A DNA stretch of 50,391 nucleotides from CAZOVB01 sp046541415. Its GTDB lineage: Bacteria > Planctomycetota > Phycisphaerae > SM23-33. The DNA lies in NCBI GenBank assembly GCA_046541415.1, contig JBKHDI010000019.1, forward strand, positions 1-50,391, read 5' to 3'. The notes below the pieces were generated by a model. It was given only the letters and a program-made list of their open reading frames with translations, was not told the DNA's origin and did no database searches. Both the position numbers and the translations under genes were made by a program. This document shows positions 43,904-50,391 of the stretch, one piece after another; positions within the stretch are counted from its first letter, which is position 1, and each line of letters begins with the position of its first letter.

Positions 43904-44007
43904 GGTACACGATCAGTATCCACGGACGATGCAGCGATTCGGTGACAACAGCGTGTAACCGTCCGCGACAGCCCTGCAGGCTCAGGTTACATAAAACAGT
44001 CGATGGT

Positions 44008-45852
44008 TCAGCCCTGATCTCCAGGCTCGACAGGCGCTTCCGGTCTCTCCGGTGCTTCTTCAGGTGCCTCCGGCGCCTCCGGTGCTTCTTCCGGTGCGAC
44101 GAACCGCCGGCGGTCCGGGATTTCATCGATGGGCTCGGCCGGCTTGTCCAACATGCGGCTCTGCAGGAATTTCTCGATCCGCTGGCGGATGGGGACGCGC
44201 GGCGGGCCCATCACGACTTGCGAGCGGTCCAGCAGCGTGCCGGTTACCTGGGCCAGTTCGATCAGCGCGACGTTGTAGCGCGTCTGGGCGTCGAGTTGTC
44301 CCTGCCGGGCCGACGCCAGCGTCTGTTGGGCCTGAAGTTTGACATTCAGGAATTCCGGCGTCAGCTGGCCGATCAGCCGTTCGCGGGAGTTGAGGGCCTT
44401 GAGCTGGGCCTCGGCGGCCTCGACGGCCTGGGCCTGTGCGACCATCTCCTGCCAGCTGATGTCGATCTGGCGAATCCGCTCCATGATCTGCAGGGCGGTT
44501 ATATCCACCGCGTCCTGGTAAGAGGCGATTGACTGGAGATGTCTGTAGCGGGCCTGGCGGAGCTCGGCCTCTCGAAGACGGTTGCCCAGCGGGTACTCGA
44601 CCGACAGGGCCAGGGCGAAGCTGATGTAGTTGAAGTCGCCCATGCTGTCGATGGCCTCACCGACCCGGAATTCTCGCTCGTTCCAATCGGCAGAGGCGGT
44701 CAGATCCACCTGCGGCAAGGCCTGGTTCTCGGCCACGTCAATGCCGATCGCCGCCACGGCGATACCCTGCCGGGCCTGGGCAAGGACCGGACTGTTTTCC
44801 AGGGCCAGCAGCAGCTGGTCGGTGGCGTTGGGGATGATCTGCTCGTTGACCAGCGGGGTTACCGGCACGAGGGGGATTCCCTCCAACTCGGTTACCAGGT
44901 TGGCTTTGGGGTCGCTGATCAGTTGGGCCAGTCGATCCCGTGCGTCCTGGAGGCTTTTGCGGGCCCGGACCAGTACGGCCCGGCGGGTGGCCACGGCGGC
45001 CTCGGCCTGGCGGACCTCGACCGGGGCGGCGTCGTGGACTGCACGTTTCTTGATCCGCTCGTAGGTTTGCTGGGTGACATCCAGAAGCTGTTGCTGGATC
45101 TCGTAGTTAATCATCGCCTGGATCAACTGGTAGTAGGCCTGGTGGACCTGGAAGACCAGTTGTTCGACGTTCTGGCGAAACTCGGCCTGGCTGACCTGAT
45201 AGTTCAGTCTGGCGATGCGGAGCTCGGCGAGGTTGAAGCTCGTCCCCGCCCCCCGCAGCAGTGGCTGGTAGATCTCGAACGACACGCTCGGCGCCCAGGT
45301 CGTGCGCGGACTCGTGCCGAAATCGCTCCAGCTGCGGGTCAGGCCCCAGGTGGTCTGCCACGTCGTGCCGGTGGGCAGACGCTGGGAAGCACCTGCCTCG
45401 AAGGTCCGCGTTTCGCTCTGGGCAGAGGCGAACGGGTTGTTCGGCGGCGGAGCCATGTCGTTGTTGACCAGCGCCAGGTTGCCGAAGACCGTCACGTCAA
45501 AGGCTGCCGCCGCGGCGACCATTTCCTCGTAGGCGATCTCGGGATCGTAGCTGACTACCTTGATCGACGGATTGTTGGCCAGGGCCCGCATCACCGCATC
45601 GTTGAGCGACACGTAGATCCGACCATTCTTGGACCCCAACTGGGGACCTGCCGCCTGCCCCGGCCCGGGACGATACGCATCGATCGTTCCGGCGGCCCCG
45701 CGGTTGGTGGCGAACTGTTCTGCCAGGGCCTGGTGGTAGCGCGTCAGCACGTCACTGCCGGCAGAGCCCGGATCGATGCAGCCGGACAGGCTGATCAGCA
45801 CGGCCGAGGCGGTACACATTCCGCAGATCTTCCAGATGGCTCTCGTGTTCAT
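44008..45852 (-). CDS. TolC-like outer-membrane efflux protein, putative lipoprotein
   Basis: The 614-residue protein has a lipobox (LSGC, about residue 24) and the paired OEP domains of TolC-like channels. Long helical repeats include FRQNVEQLVFQVHQAYYQLI and FEIYQPLLRGAG. It is longer than typical family members (about 450), owing to an N-terminal linker and a C-terminal tail with the repeat EAPEAPEEAPERPEAP. Such channels form the outer-membrane part of tripartite export systems; no inner-membrane pump or membrane-fusion protein is present. A perfect TATAAT on the minus strand lies only 10 bases before the ATG, so the message may be nearly leaderless. The function is unknown beyond the fold. 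Confidence 0.85.
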   Translation of the reverse strand: MNTRAIWKICGMCTASAVLISLSGCIDPGSAGSDVLTRYHQALAEQFATNRGAAGTIDAYRPGPGQAAGPQLGSKNGRIYVSLNDAVMRALANNPSIKVVSYDPEIAYEEMVAAAAAFDVTVFGNLALVNNDMAPPPNNPFASAQSETRTFEAGASQRLPTGTTWQTTWGLTRSWSDFGTSPRTTWAPSVSFEIYQPLLRGAGTSFNLAELRIARLNYQVSQAEFRQNVEQLVFQVHQAYYQLIQAMINYEIQQQLLDVTQQTYERIKKRAVHDAAPVEVRQAEAAVATRRAVLVRARKSLQDARDRLAQLISDPKANLVTELEGIPLVPVTPLVNEQIIPNATDQLLLALENSPVLAQARQGIAVAAIGIDVAENQALPQVDLTASADWNEREFRVGEAIDSMGDFNYISFALALSVEYPLGNRLREAELRQARYRHLQSIASYQDAVDITALQIMERIRQIDISWQEMVAQAQAVEAAEAQLKALNSRERLIGQLTPEFLNVKLQAQQTLASARQGQLDAQTRYNVALIELAQVTGTLLDRSQVVMGPPRVPIRQRIEKFLQSRMLDKPAEPIDEIPDRRRFVAPEEAPEAPEAPEEAPERPEAPVEPGDQG

Positions 45853-45862
45853 AGTGACCTGG

Positions 45863-45868
45863 ATTATA
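45863..45868 (-). promoter_or_regulatory. -10 hexamer of the TolC-like gene
   Basis: TATAAT (perfect consensus on the minus strand) lies 10 bases before the start codon, with TTGCAG 18 bases further upstream as a weak -35. Transcription would begin two to five bases before the ATG, giving a leaderless or near-leaderless mRNA. No Shine-Dalgarno sequence separates them. Confidence 0.45.
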
Positions 45869-45985
45869 GGTAGGGGTTCTTTCTTGCTGCAACTCTCATT
45901 GATCCTATCGGCAAGCGACAGGTCCGAAAGTTAGCCCTCTGACCCCTGAGGGGGGCAAATCTCATCGGTCGGCCAACCTTCGGCG

Positions 45986-46013
45986 TTGCATGTGCAGCCT
46001 GTTTGATTACCAT
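45986..46013 (+). promoter_or_regulatory. Candidate promoter of the phosphohexomutase gene
   Basis: TTGCAT (45986-45991) and TACCAT (46008-46013) are 16 bases apart, with four of six matches in each box. Transcription would start about 30 bases before the ATG at 46050, whose ribosome site is AAAGGG. Confidence 0.3.
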
Positions 46014-46049
46014 ACAGAGTGACACCGGAACCAAGAAAGGGTAAATCCC

Positions 46050-47435
46050 ATGGCCGACATCGCCAAGGTATTCAAAGCGTACGACGTTCGCGGACTCTAC
46101 GGCAGCCAGATTGACGAGGACCTGGCCTGGAAGATCGGATATGCAGCCGCCCAGTTTCTTCGCTCCAGCCTATCCGGCTATGAGCGGGGTCAGTCGACGA
46201 CCAACCGCGTCATCGTCGGCCACGACATGAGACCCCACTCCGAGCCGCTGACCAAGGCGCTGATCGACGGGGTGACCTCCAGCGGCGCCGGCTGCATCGA
46301 CATCGGCCTGTGCGATACGCCGATGATCTACTTCGCGGTCAACCACTACGGCGCCTGTGGCGGCATCCAGGTCACCGCGTCGCACAACCCCGTCGAGTAC
46401 AACGGCTTCAAGGTCTCCGGGTTCAAGGCCCGCCCGGTCGGGCAGGATTCCGGCCTGGCCGAGATCCAGCGCATCGTCGAGGGCCTCAACCGCATGCCCG
46501 ACGGCGCGATCATTTCCCAGGCCCAGCAGGTCGACCTCTGGGACGAATACCGCCAGCACATCCTGCAGTTCCTGGATCTCAAACGCCCGATGAAGGTCGT
46601 TGTTGATGCCTCCAATGGCATGGGCGGCAAGATGATTCCGGCCATCTTCGACGGGGCAGACAACCTCGAAATCGTCCCGATGCACTTCGAGTTGGGCCAG
46701 GGCTTCGTGCATCCGCCCAATCCCCTGGTCGAGGCCAACCTCGCCTGGGCACGCGAAGCGGTGGTCAAGGAAAAGGCCGACTTCGCCATCGTCATGGACG
46801 GCGATGCCGATCGCTGCATGTTCGTCGACGAACTCGGCAACATCGTCGGCTGCGACCTGATGACCGCCCTGATGAGCAAGAAATTCCTGGCCGACAACCC
46901 CGGTTCGATGATCGTCTACGACCTGCGTTCCAGCAAGGTCGTGCCCGAAGAGGTCCGCCAGGCCGGCGGCGTGCCCCGTCGCGAACGCGTCGGCCATGCG
47001 TTCATGAAAAAGGCCCTGGCCACAGGCCACGCCGTCTTCGGCGGCGAGTTGAGCGGCCACTTCTACTTCCGCGACAACTACAACGCCGATTCGGGCGCCA
47101 TCGCCTTCGCCACGGCCGCCTCGATCATCTCCGCCTCGGACCGCCCCTTCTCCGAGATGGTCGCCCCGCTGCGTCGCTACAGCCACTCCGGGGAGATCAA
47201 CTTCAAGGTCGAGGACAAGGTGGGCAAAATGAAGGAAGTCGAAGAAAAATACTCCGACGGCGAGGTCGACCACCTCGACGGCGTGACGGTGACATTCGAG
47301 GACTGGTGGGTCAATGTCCGACCCTCCAACACCGAACCGCTGCTCCGCCTGAGCCTGGAAGCCAGAACCAAGCCGATGATGGAAGAGAAGGTCGACCAAC
47401 TCAAGGAGATCCTCGGCGAACCGGTCGACCACTGA
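46050..47435 (+). CDS. Phosphomannomutase/phosphoglucomutase
   Basis: The 461-residue enzyme interconverts hexose 1- and 6-phosphates for sugar-nucleotide synthesis. Its motifs are in the expected order: the N-terminal FKAYDVRG, the phosphoserine loop TASHNP (about residue 110), the metal-binding loop DGDADRCMF (about 250), the sugar-binding GGELSGHF (about 332), and the phosphate-binding RPSNTEPLLRLSLEA near the C-terminus. The length is normal for the alpha-phosphohexomutase family. The preceding TolC-like gene diverges, with a shared upstream region of 197 bases. Substrate preference (mannose or glucose) is not decidable from sequence. Confidence 0.94.
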   Translation: MADIAKVFKAYDVRGLYGSQIDEDLAWKIGYAAAQFLRSSLSGYERGQSTTNRVIVGHDMRPHSEPLTKALIDGVTSSGAGCIDIGLCDTPMIYFAVNHYGACGGIQVTASHNPVEYNGFKVSGFKARPVGQDSGLAEIQRIVEGLNRMPDGAIISQAQQVDLWDEYRQHILQFLDLKRPMKVVVDASNGMGGKMIPAIFDGADNLEIVPMHFELGQGFVHPPNPLVEANLAWAREAVVKEKADFAIVMDGDADRCMFVDELGNIVGCDLMTALMSKKFLADNPGSMIVYDLRSSKVVPEEVRQAGGVPRRERVGHAFMKKALATGHAVFGGELSGHFYFRDNYNADSGAIAFATAASIISASDRPFSEMVAPLRRYSHSGEINFKVEDKVGKMKEVEEKYSDGEVDHLDGVTVTFEDWWVNVRPSNTEPLLRLSLEARTKPMMEEKVDQLKEILGEPVDH

Positions 47436-47476
47436 TCCGATTGCGGATTGCGGATTATCCACTGATCTGAAGATGT

Positions 47477-47502
47477 CGCATGCGCCGCCTGCGGCGATGC
47501 GG
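47477..47502. terminator. Hairpin downstream of the phosphohexomutase gene
   Basis: CGCATGCGCCGC and GCGGCGATGCG pair over 11 bases with one bulge and a two-base loop. It lies 42 bases after the stop codon. No U tract follows, so it may act as a Rho-dependent or processing hairpin; termination is uncertain. Confidence 0.4.
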
Positions 47503-47647
47503 CAGTCCGAACGAATCCACATGCGTCGCATATTCTGATTGACCCGGTCCGGACACTTGCAGAGAATGCATGCAGCTTGCGGGGTTCTGCAGGATCGGCT
47601 TGTCTGGGCCCGACAGCACATCTTTGGATAAGCAAGGGAGTCTGGCT

Positions 47648-48388
47648 ATGCGTTCTAGACGAGGTTTCGTTCTGGCAGATGCGATCACGATCTGCGCCCT
47701 GGGGGTTTCTTCGGTGATGACGGTTGGGCTGTTACCGGCATTGAGGAATGCCAGAACAGAGGGCACCCGCACGTCCTGCGGTGCCACGCTGAGAGGCTTC
47801 GGCCAAGCCCTGGCCATCTACGAGGCCGACAACAACGGCTTCCCTTACATGGGTTCGACGCTCGCCGTCGACAAGACCGTCAGCAATCCCGAAGGAGCCG
47901 ACAACGAGAAGGACCTGTTCAAAAAGAACCTGGACTGCAACATGCAGACCTATTGGCTGCTGGTCAACAATGGTTGTGTTTCGGACGGCCAGTTCAGGTG
48001 CCCAGCCGACAAGGACAATATTCCGCCCGATCGAAGCAAGGCCAAGTTCGGTTTCACGTCCTGGAACAACAGCTCCTACGCAGCGCAACCGACGACCTCG
48101 GCGTTCAAAGGCCAACTCTCTGCCAACCTGGCCGGCGGCGTGGTCATCATGGCTGATCGTCCGGTCCGCGGCCGACTGGATGTCGGCTCGGCCAACCATG
48201 GCGTCGGGTTGAACTACCTGAACATGGACAGTTCTGTGCAGTACGAGGATGAAAAGAACAACCTGGGCGTCAATGGTGACCCGATCTTCGTGATGAACCA
48301 GGACCGCGGCGAAGACGACAGCTACCTTCTCTGGGCTCAGGCCAACCAGCCCCTTCCCGCGGGCCAGGAGGCGAAAAACAATGAGTAG
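47648..48388 (+). CDS. Pseudopilin-like protein with a degenerate prepilin motif, copy 1
   Basis: The 246-residue protein has a basic leader (MRSRRG), then FVLADAITICALGVSSVMTV, one hydrophobic helix. The canonical prepilin site G|FTLIE is altered to G|FVLAD, with Asp instead of Glu at +5. The soluble domain contains LAIYEADNNGFPYMGS, DGQFRCPADKDNIPPDRSKA and SANHGVGLNYLNMDSSVQY. This resembles the type II pseudopilin-like proteins common in Planctomycetota, with their late HG-DSSV turn. GGGAG lies about 8 bases upstream of the ATG, which favours this start over one 26 codons earlier. It overlaps its paralogue by eight bases. Confidence 0.8.
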   Translation: MRSRRGFVLADAITICALGVSSVMTVGLLPALRNARTEGTRTSCGATLRGFGQALAIYEADNNGFPYMGSTLAVDKTVSNPEGADNEKDLFKKNLDCNMQTYWLLVNNGCVSDGQFRCPADKDNIPPDRSKAKFGFTSWNNSSYAAQPTTSAFKGQLSANLAGGVVIMADRPVRGRLDVGSANHGVGLNYLNMDSSVQYEDEKNNLGVNGDPIFVMNQDRGEDDSYLLWAQANQPLPAGQEAKNNE

Positions 48389-49109
48389 CTCACGCGGGAT
48401 GACGCGGTCGGAGACCATCACGATGGTGGCCGTGATCGGCGGGGTTCTTGTCGCTGCCGGGGCATTGGTCGCCTGGAACACGTTGCGTAGCCACCGCCAG
48501 ATCAGCCGGGCCCGGGACCTGGCGGCGCGGACCGCCTGCGCAGCGACTCTCGGCGGTTATGGCCACGCGTTTGCCCTCTATGAGGCGGACAATTACACCT
48601 TCCCCTTCCTGGGCTCCAATCTGCCGGTGGAACAGACCAGGATGGCACCGACGGGAGCGAACTCCGCCGAAGAGCTTTTCGTTTCGCAGCGTGACTCTGC
48701 CATTCAGACCTACTGGCTGCTGGTCAACGGGGGCATGCTTTCCGACGGGCAGTTCAGATGCCCGGCCGATGAGAGCTACCTTCCCCCCGACAGGGCAGAA
48801 GCGAAGTATGGTTTTACCGACTGGCACAACACCTCTTTTGCAGTTCAGCCGACCACCGACCGGTGGAATGCAAGGCTCTCTGCAAACCTGTCCGGCGGCG
48901 TTGTGATCCTGGCCGACAAGCCCGACCCTGATAACCTGGATGGCGGGTCGGCCAATCACGGCGAAGGCATCAACTATCTGAATATGAATAGCTCGATCGT
49001 CTGGTCCGAGGGGCAGAAGAATACCATCGTCCTCGACGGAGACCACATCTACCGCAACGACGGCAACCACGAGACCGACAGCTACCTGCTCTGGGGGACG
49101 GGCGACTAG
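48381..49109 (+). CDS. Pseudopilin-like protein with a degenerate prepilin motif, copy 2
   Basis: This 242-residue paralogue of the preceding gene shares its domain plan: FALYEADNYTFPFLGS, QTYWLLVNGGMLSDGQFRCP, and GSANHGEGINYLNMNSSIVW. The leader is SSSRGMTRSETITMVAVI; a cleavage at G|MTRSE keeps Glu at +5 but has the polar residues R-S at +3 and +4 in place of hydrophobic ones. The start ATGA overlaps the end of copy 1 by eight bases, indicating translational coupling. The two most likely arose by tandem duplication. It converges on the S24 repressor gene and overlaps its stop by four bases. Confidence 0.8.
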   Translation: MSSSRGMTRSETITMVAVIGGVLVAAGALVAWNTLRSHRQISRARDLAARTACAATLGGYGHAFALYEADNYTFPFLGSNLPVEQTRMAPTGANSAEELFVSQRDSAIQTYWLLVNGGMLSDGQFRCPADESYLPPDRAEAKYGFTDWHNTSFAVQPTTDRWNARLSANLSGGVVILADKPDPDNLDGGSANHGEGINYLNMNSSIVWSEGQKNTIVLDGDHIYRNDGNHETDSYLLWGTGD

Positions 49110-50095
49110 AGCTTCACGCGGGCCAGGACGCGGAGGGCCCATTCGACGGTCTCGGCCGGGACGGTCACAGGGGCGACCTGCTCGTTGATGGCCACGAGGT
49201 GGACCGTCTCGCCGTCGCGGCGGAAGAGTTTGCAGGTCACGCCGATCTGCCCGGACAGCTGGACGATCGCCGCCCTGCCATCGACGGCCGGGGCTGAGGG
49301 ACTGGCCAGCACCAGGTCGCCGTGCTCGATTTCCGGACTCATCGAGTCGCCATCGATCCGCAGCGCGAAGGAATCGGGGAAGCGTTGCTTGCAGTCCTGG
49401 CAGGCGACGAACTCGACGGGCACCTCGTCGGTCGCCGCCGGCGGGACGAGGATGTACTGCACGTCCAGTTGCCCCAGCTCGCCTTGACCCGAGACGGGAT
49501 GGTGCTTCTGGCGATCGGGCGCCCGCCCGGCGAACCGGGCGATCATCTGCCCGATCGTGGCCGTGCCGTCACCGTCGCCGCCATCGGCCCAGAAGGCGGG
49601 CACGCCCGCGGCCGAGCGCCCGAGAATGGGAATCCAGCTGGCCTGCGGGGTGCGATAGCCGGATGCGTCAGCTCGATCCTGCCCTGGCGGATCATCGGGA
49701 GAGTCTGCCCCGGCCGGGACTTGCTCGGATTTTCCGATCTTCCGGGGGAATTTCTCGGCCTCGATGAGGATCTCCACGAACGCCGCCAGGGCCTGCCCGG
49801 CATTGGGCCGGTCGGCCAGCAGGCGGGAGGCCCGTTGCAAAGCGGGATGGTCGGCAGGAAGCTGGTCAGACCGGGCCGACTCGCCCGTCAAGAGCCACCG
49901 CAGGTCGACACCGCACGTATCGGCGATGCGGACGAGTACGTCGGCCGGTGGTACTCGCCCGTTCTCGTAATAGTCGTACGTACTGGGCGAGAGATCAAGC
50001 CGCCGGGCGAAAGCGCTCTTGCCACGCGGGCCCTCCAGCTCGCGCCGCAGCTGAGCGATTCGCCGACATATTGCAGAAACAGAAGATTCTGTCAT
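49106..50095 (-). CDS. XRE-type repressor with an S24 (LexA/CI) autoprotease domain
   Basis: The 329-residue protein starts with an XRE-type HTH (about 12-70, SAFARRLDLSPSTYDYYENG). A linker follows, then an S24 peptidase domain. A candidate self-cleavage site, GRSAAGVP (Ala-Gly bond near residue 162), precedes the catalytic pair. The nucleophile Ser is in RIDGDSMSPEIEHGD (near 251) and the general-base Lys in GVTCKLFRRDG (near 287). A CQDC pair adds a possible metal site (near residue 237). This is the plan of LexA, lambda CI and related RecA-responsive repressors. A divergent small gene starts 124 bases upstream across a good promoter, so the protein may control itself and that gene. The start (ATG at 50095 or GTG at 50110) lacks a clear ribosome site. 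Confidence 0.87.
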   Translation of the reverse strand: MTESSVSAICRRIAQLRRELEGPRGKSAFARRLDLSPSTYDYYENGRVPPADVLVRIADTCGVDLRWLLTGESARSDQLPADHPALQRASRLLADRPNAGQALAAFVEILIEAEKFPRKIGKSEQVPAGADSPDDPPGQDRADASGYRTPQASWIPILGRSAAGVPAFWADGGDGDGTATIGQMIARFAGRAPDRQKHHPVSGQGELGQLDVQYILVPPAATDEVPVEFVACQDCKQRFPDSFALRIDGDSMSPEIEHGDLVLASPSAPAVDGRAAIVQLSGQIGVTCKLFRRDGETVHLVAINEQVAPVTVPAETVEWALRVLARVKL

Positions 50096-50101
50096 TGATT
50101 T

Positions 50102-50115
50102 TTCGCACACGCGAA
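50102..50115. promoter_or_regulatory. Candidate operator for the S24 repressor
   Basis: TTCGC-ACAC-GCGAA is a perfect five-base inverted repeat placed directly upstream of the repressor start. A second, imperfect dyad (GAATGTATT near 50113 and AATATTC near 50129) follows. Both lie between the repressor and the -35 of the divergent promoter, a normal place for an autoregulatory operator. No binding data exist. Confidence 0.35.
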
Positions 50116-50149
50116 TGTATTCTGGTCAATATTCACAACGATGGGGATT

Positions 50150-50178
50150 TTGCCCCGCCTGTGAAGATCGATTATAGT
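50150..50178 (+). promoter_or_regulatory. Sigma-70-type promoter of the divergent small gene
   Basis: TTGCCC (50150-50155) and TATAGT (50173-50178) are separated by exactly 17 bases; four and five of six positions match consensus. Transcription would begin near 50185, leaving about 34 bases before the ATG at 50219. Confidence 0.55.
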
Positions 50179-50218
50179 ATCCATCTGCCCGCGGGCAAGA
50201 TGGATTCGGGGACCAACC

Positions 50219-50389
50219 ATGAATGACCGGGAATTGCTCGAAACGCTCAGCGGGGTCCAGCAGTTGATGCAATGGCAGAAGCGGCTGGTCGATGAATGCG
50301 TCCAGGTTCTGCAGGCCCGCCTGAAGACCTCCCCGAATCTGCCCCCCTCGGCCCAGGACGGAACCGAGCCACATGAGCGGGATCTCTAG
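50219..50389 (+). CDS. Small protein divergent from the S24 repressor
   Basis: The 56-residue product begins MNDRELLETLSGVQQLMQWQ and is helical, with an acidic tail (PSAQDGTEPHERDL). It shows no signal, membrane or cysteine features. It could be a small regulator or an early gene of a repressor-controlled module, but the sequence alone does not say. The start is 34 bases after the predicted promoter start, with GGGGA near -9. An ATG at 50373 opens another frame that overlaps its end and runs out of the window, so more genes may follow in this direction. It is complete inside the window. Confidence 0.6.
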   Translation: MNDRELLETLSGVQQLMQWQKRLVDECVQVLQARLKTSPNLPPSAQDGTEPHERDL

Positions 50390-50391
50390 CC

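Noticed and set aside
46170..47621. Antisense frame of 483 codons over the phosphohexomutase
   Set aside because: The plus-strand enzyme has all active-site motifs; the reverse frame has none.

Overview
The window looks like a chromosomal piece of a GC-rich Planctomycetota bacterium, probably of the Phycisphaerae. The evidence is family content, not a search. There are prepilin-type secreted proteins, including a tandem pair with the planctomycete pseudopilin-like layout. One secreted protein has a dockerin and a PEP-CTERM tail, several carry heparinase II/III folds, and there is a GH2 enzyme. The outer-membrane machinery (TonB receptor, TonB, TolC-like protein, lipoproteins) is that of a diderm. 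No tRNA, rRNA, CRISPR array, transposase or integrase was seen. Most genes are intact, and the coding style is uniform along the window.

Layout. 1-3.5 kb: RNase P RNA on the minus strand behind an extended -10 promoter, then a TonB-family protein and a TonB-dependent receptor. 3.7-7.6 kb: MgtE magnesium transporter, a DUF421 membrane protein, a canonical pseudopilin-like protein, a 70-residue protein and a hexapeptide acyltransferase. 7.9-14.9 kb: a polysaccharide block with a heparinase-like lyase and a GH2 enzyme on the minus strand, and a diverging 990-residue heparinase-like protein with an apparent beta-sandwich insertion. 14.9-29.5 kb: mostly housekeeping genes (Memo/AmrB, RibBA, a divergent MTA phosphorylase-family protein, DciA-like DUF721, a 708-residue unknown membrane protein, ComF, a HEAT-repeat protein, FumC, a histidine phosphatase, DUF502, a HAD hydrolase, two lipoproteins).

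29.7-37.5 kb: a second carbohydrate and secretion block. It holds a PEP-CTERM/dockerin protein with two aspartyl-protease DTGA motifs, a third heparinase-like protein, an SDR dehydrogenase paired with an IolB/KduI-family isomerase, a glutaredoxin-like protein and an SGNH hydrolase. The lyases and the isomerase/dehydrogenase pair suggest depolymerisation of uronate-containing polysaccharides followed by processing of the released sugar acids (inference). 37.5-42.4 kb: a CheB-CheR-PAS hybrid without a kinase domain, divergent from cheV. 42.4-47.4 kb: D-aminoacyl-tRNA deacylase, a WYL regulator, a TolC-like protein and a phosphohexomutase.

47.6-50.4 kb: two overlapping paralogous pseudopilin-like genes with degenerate prepilin-peptidase sites, converging on a LexA/CI-type S24 repressor that retains an Ala-Gly cleavage site. 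The repressor diverges from a short gene with a good promoter at the window edge. Together with the DTGA protease, this end is the most unusual part of the window.
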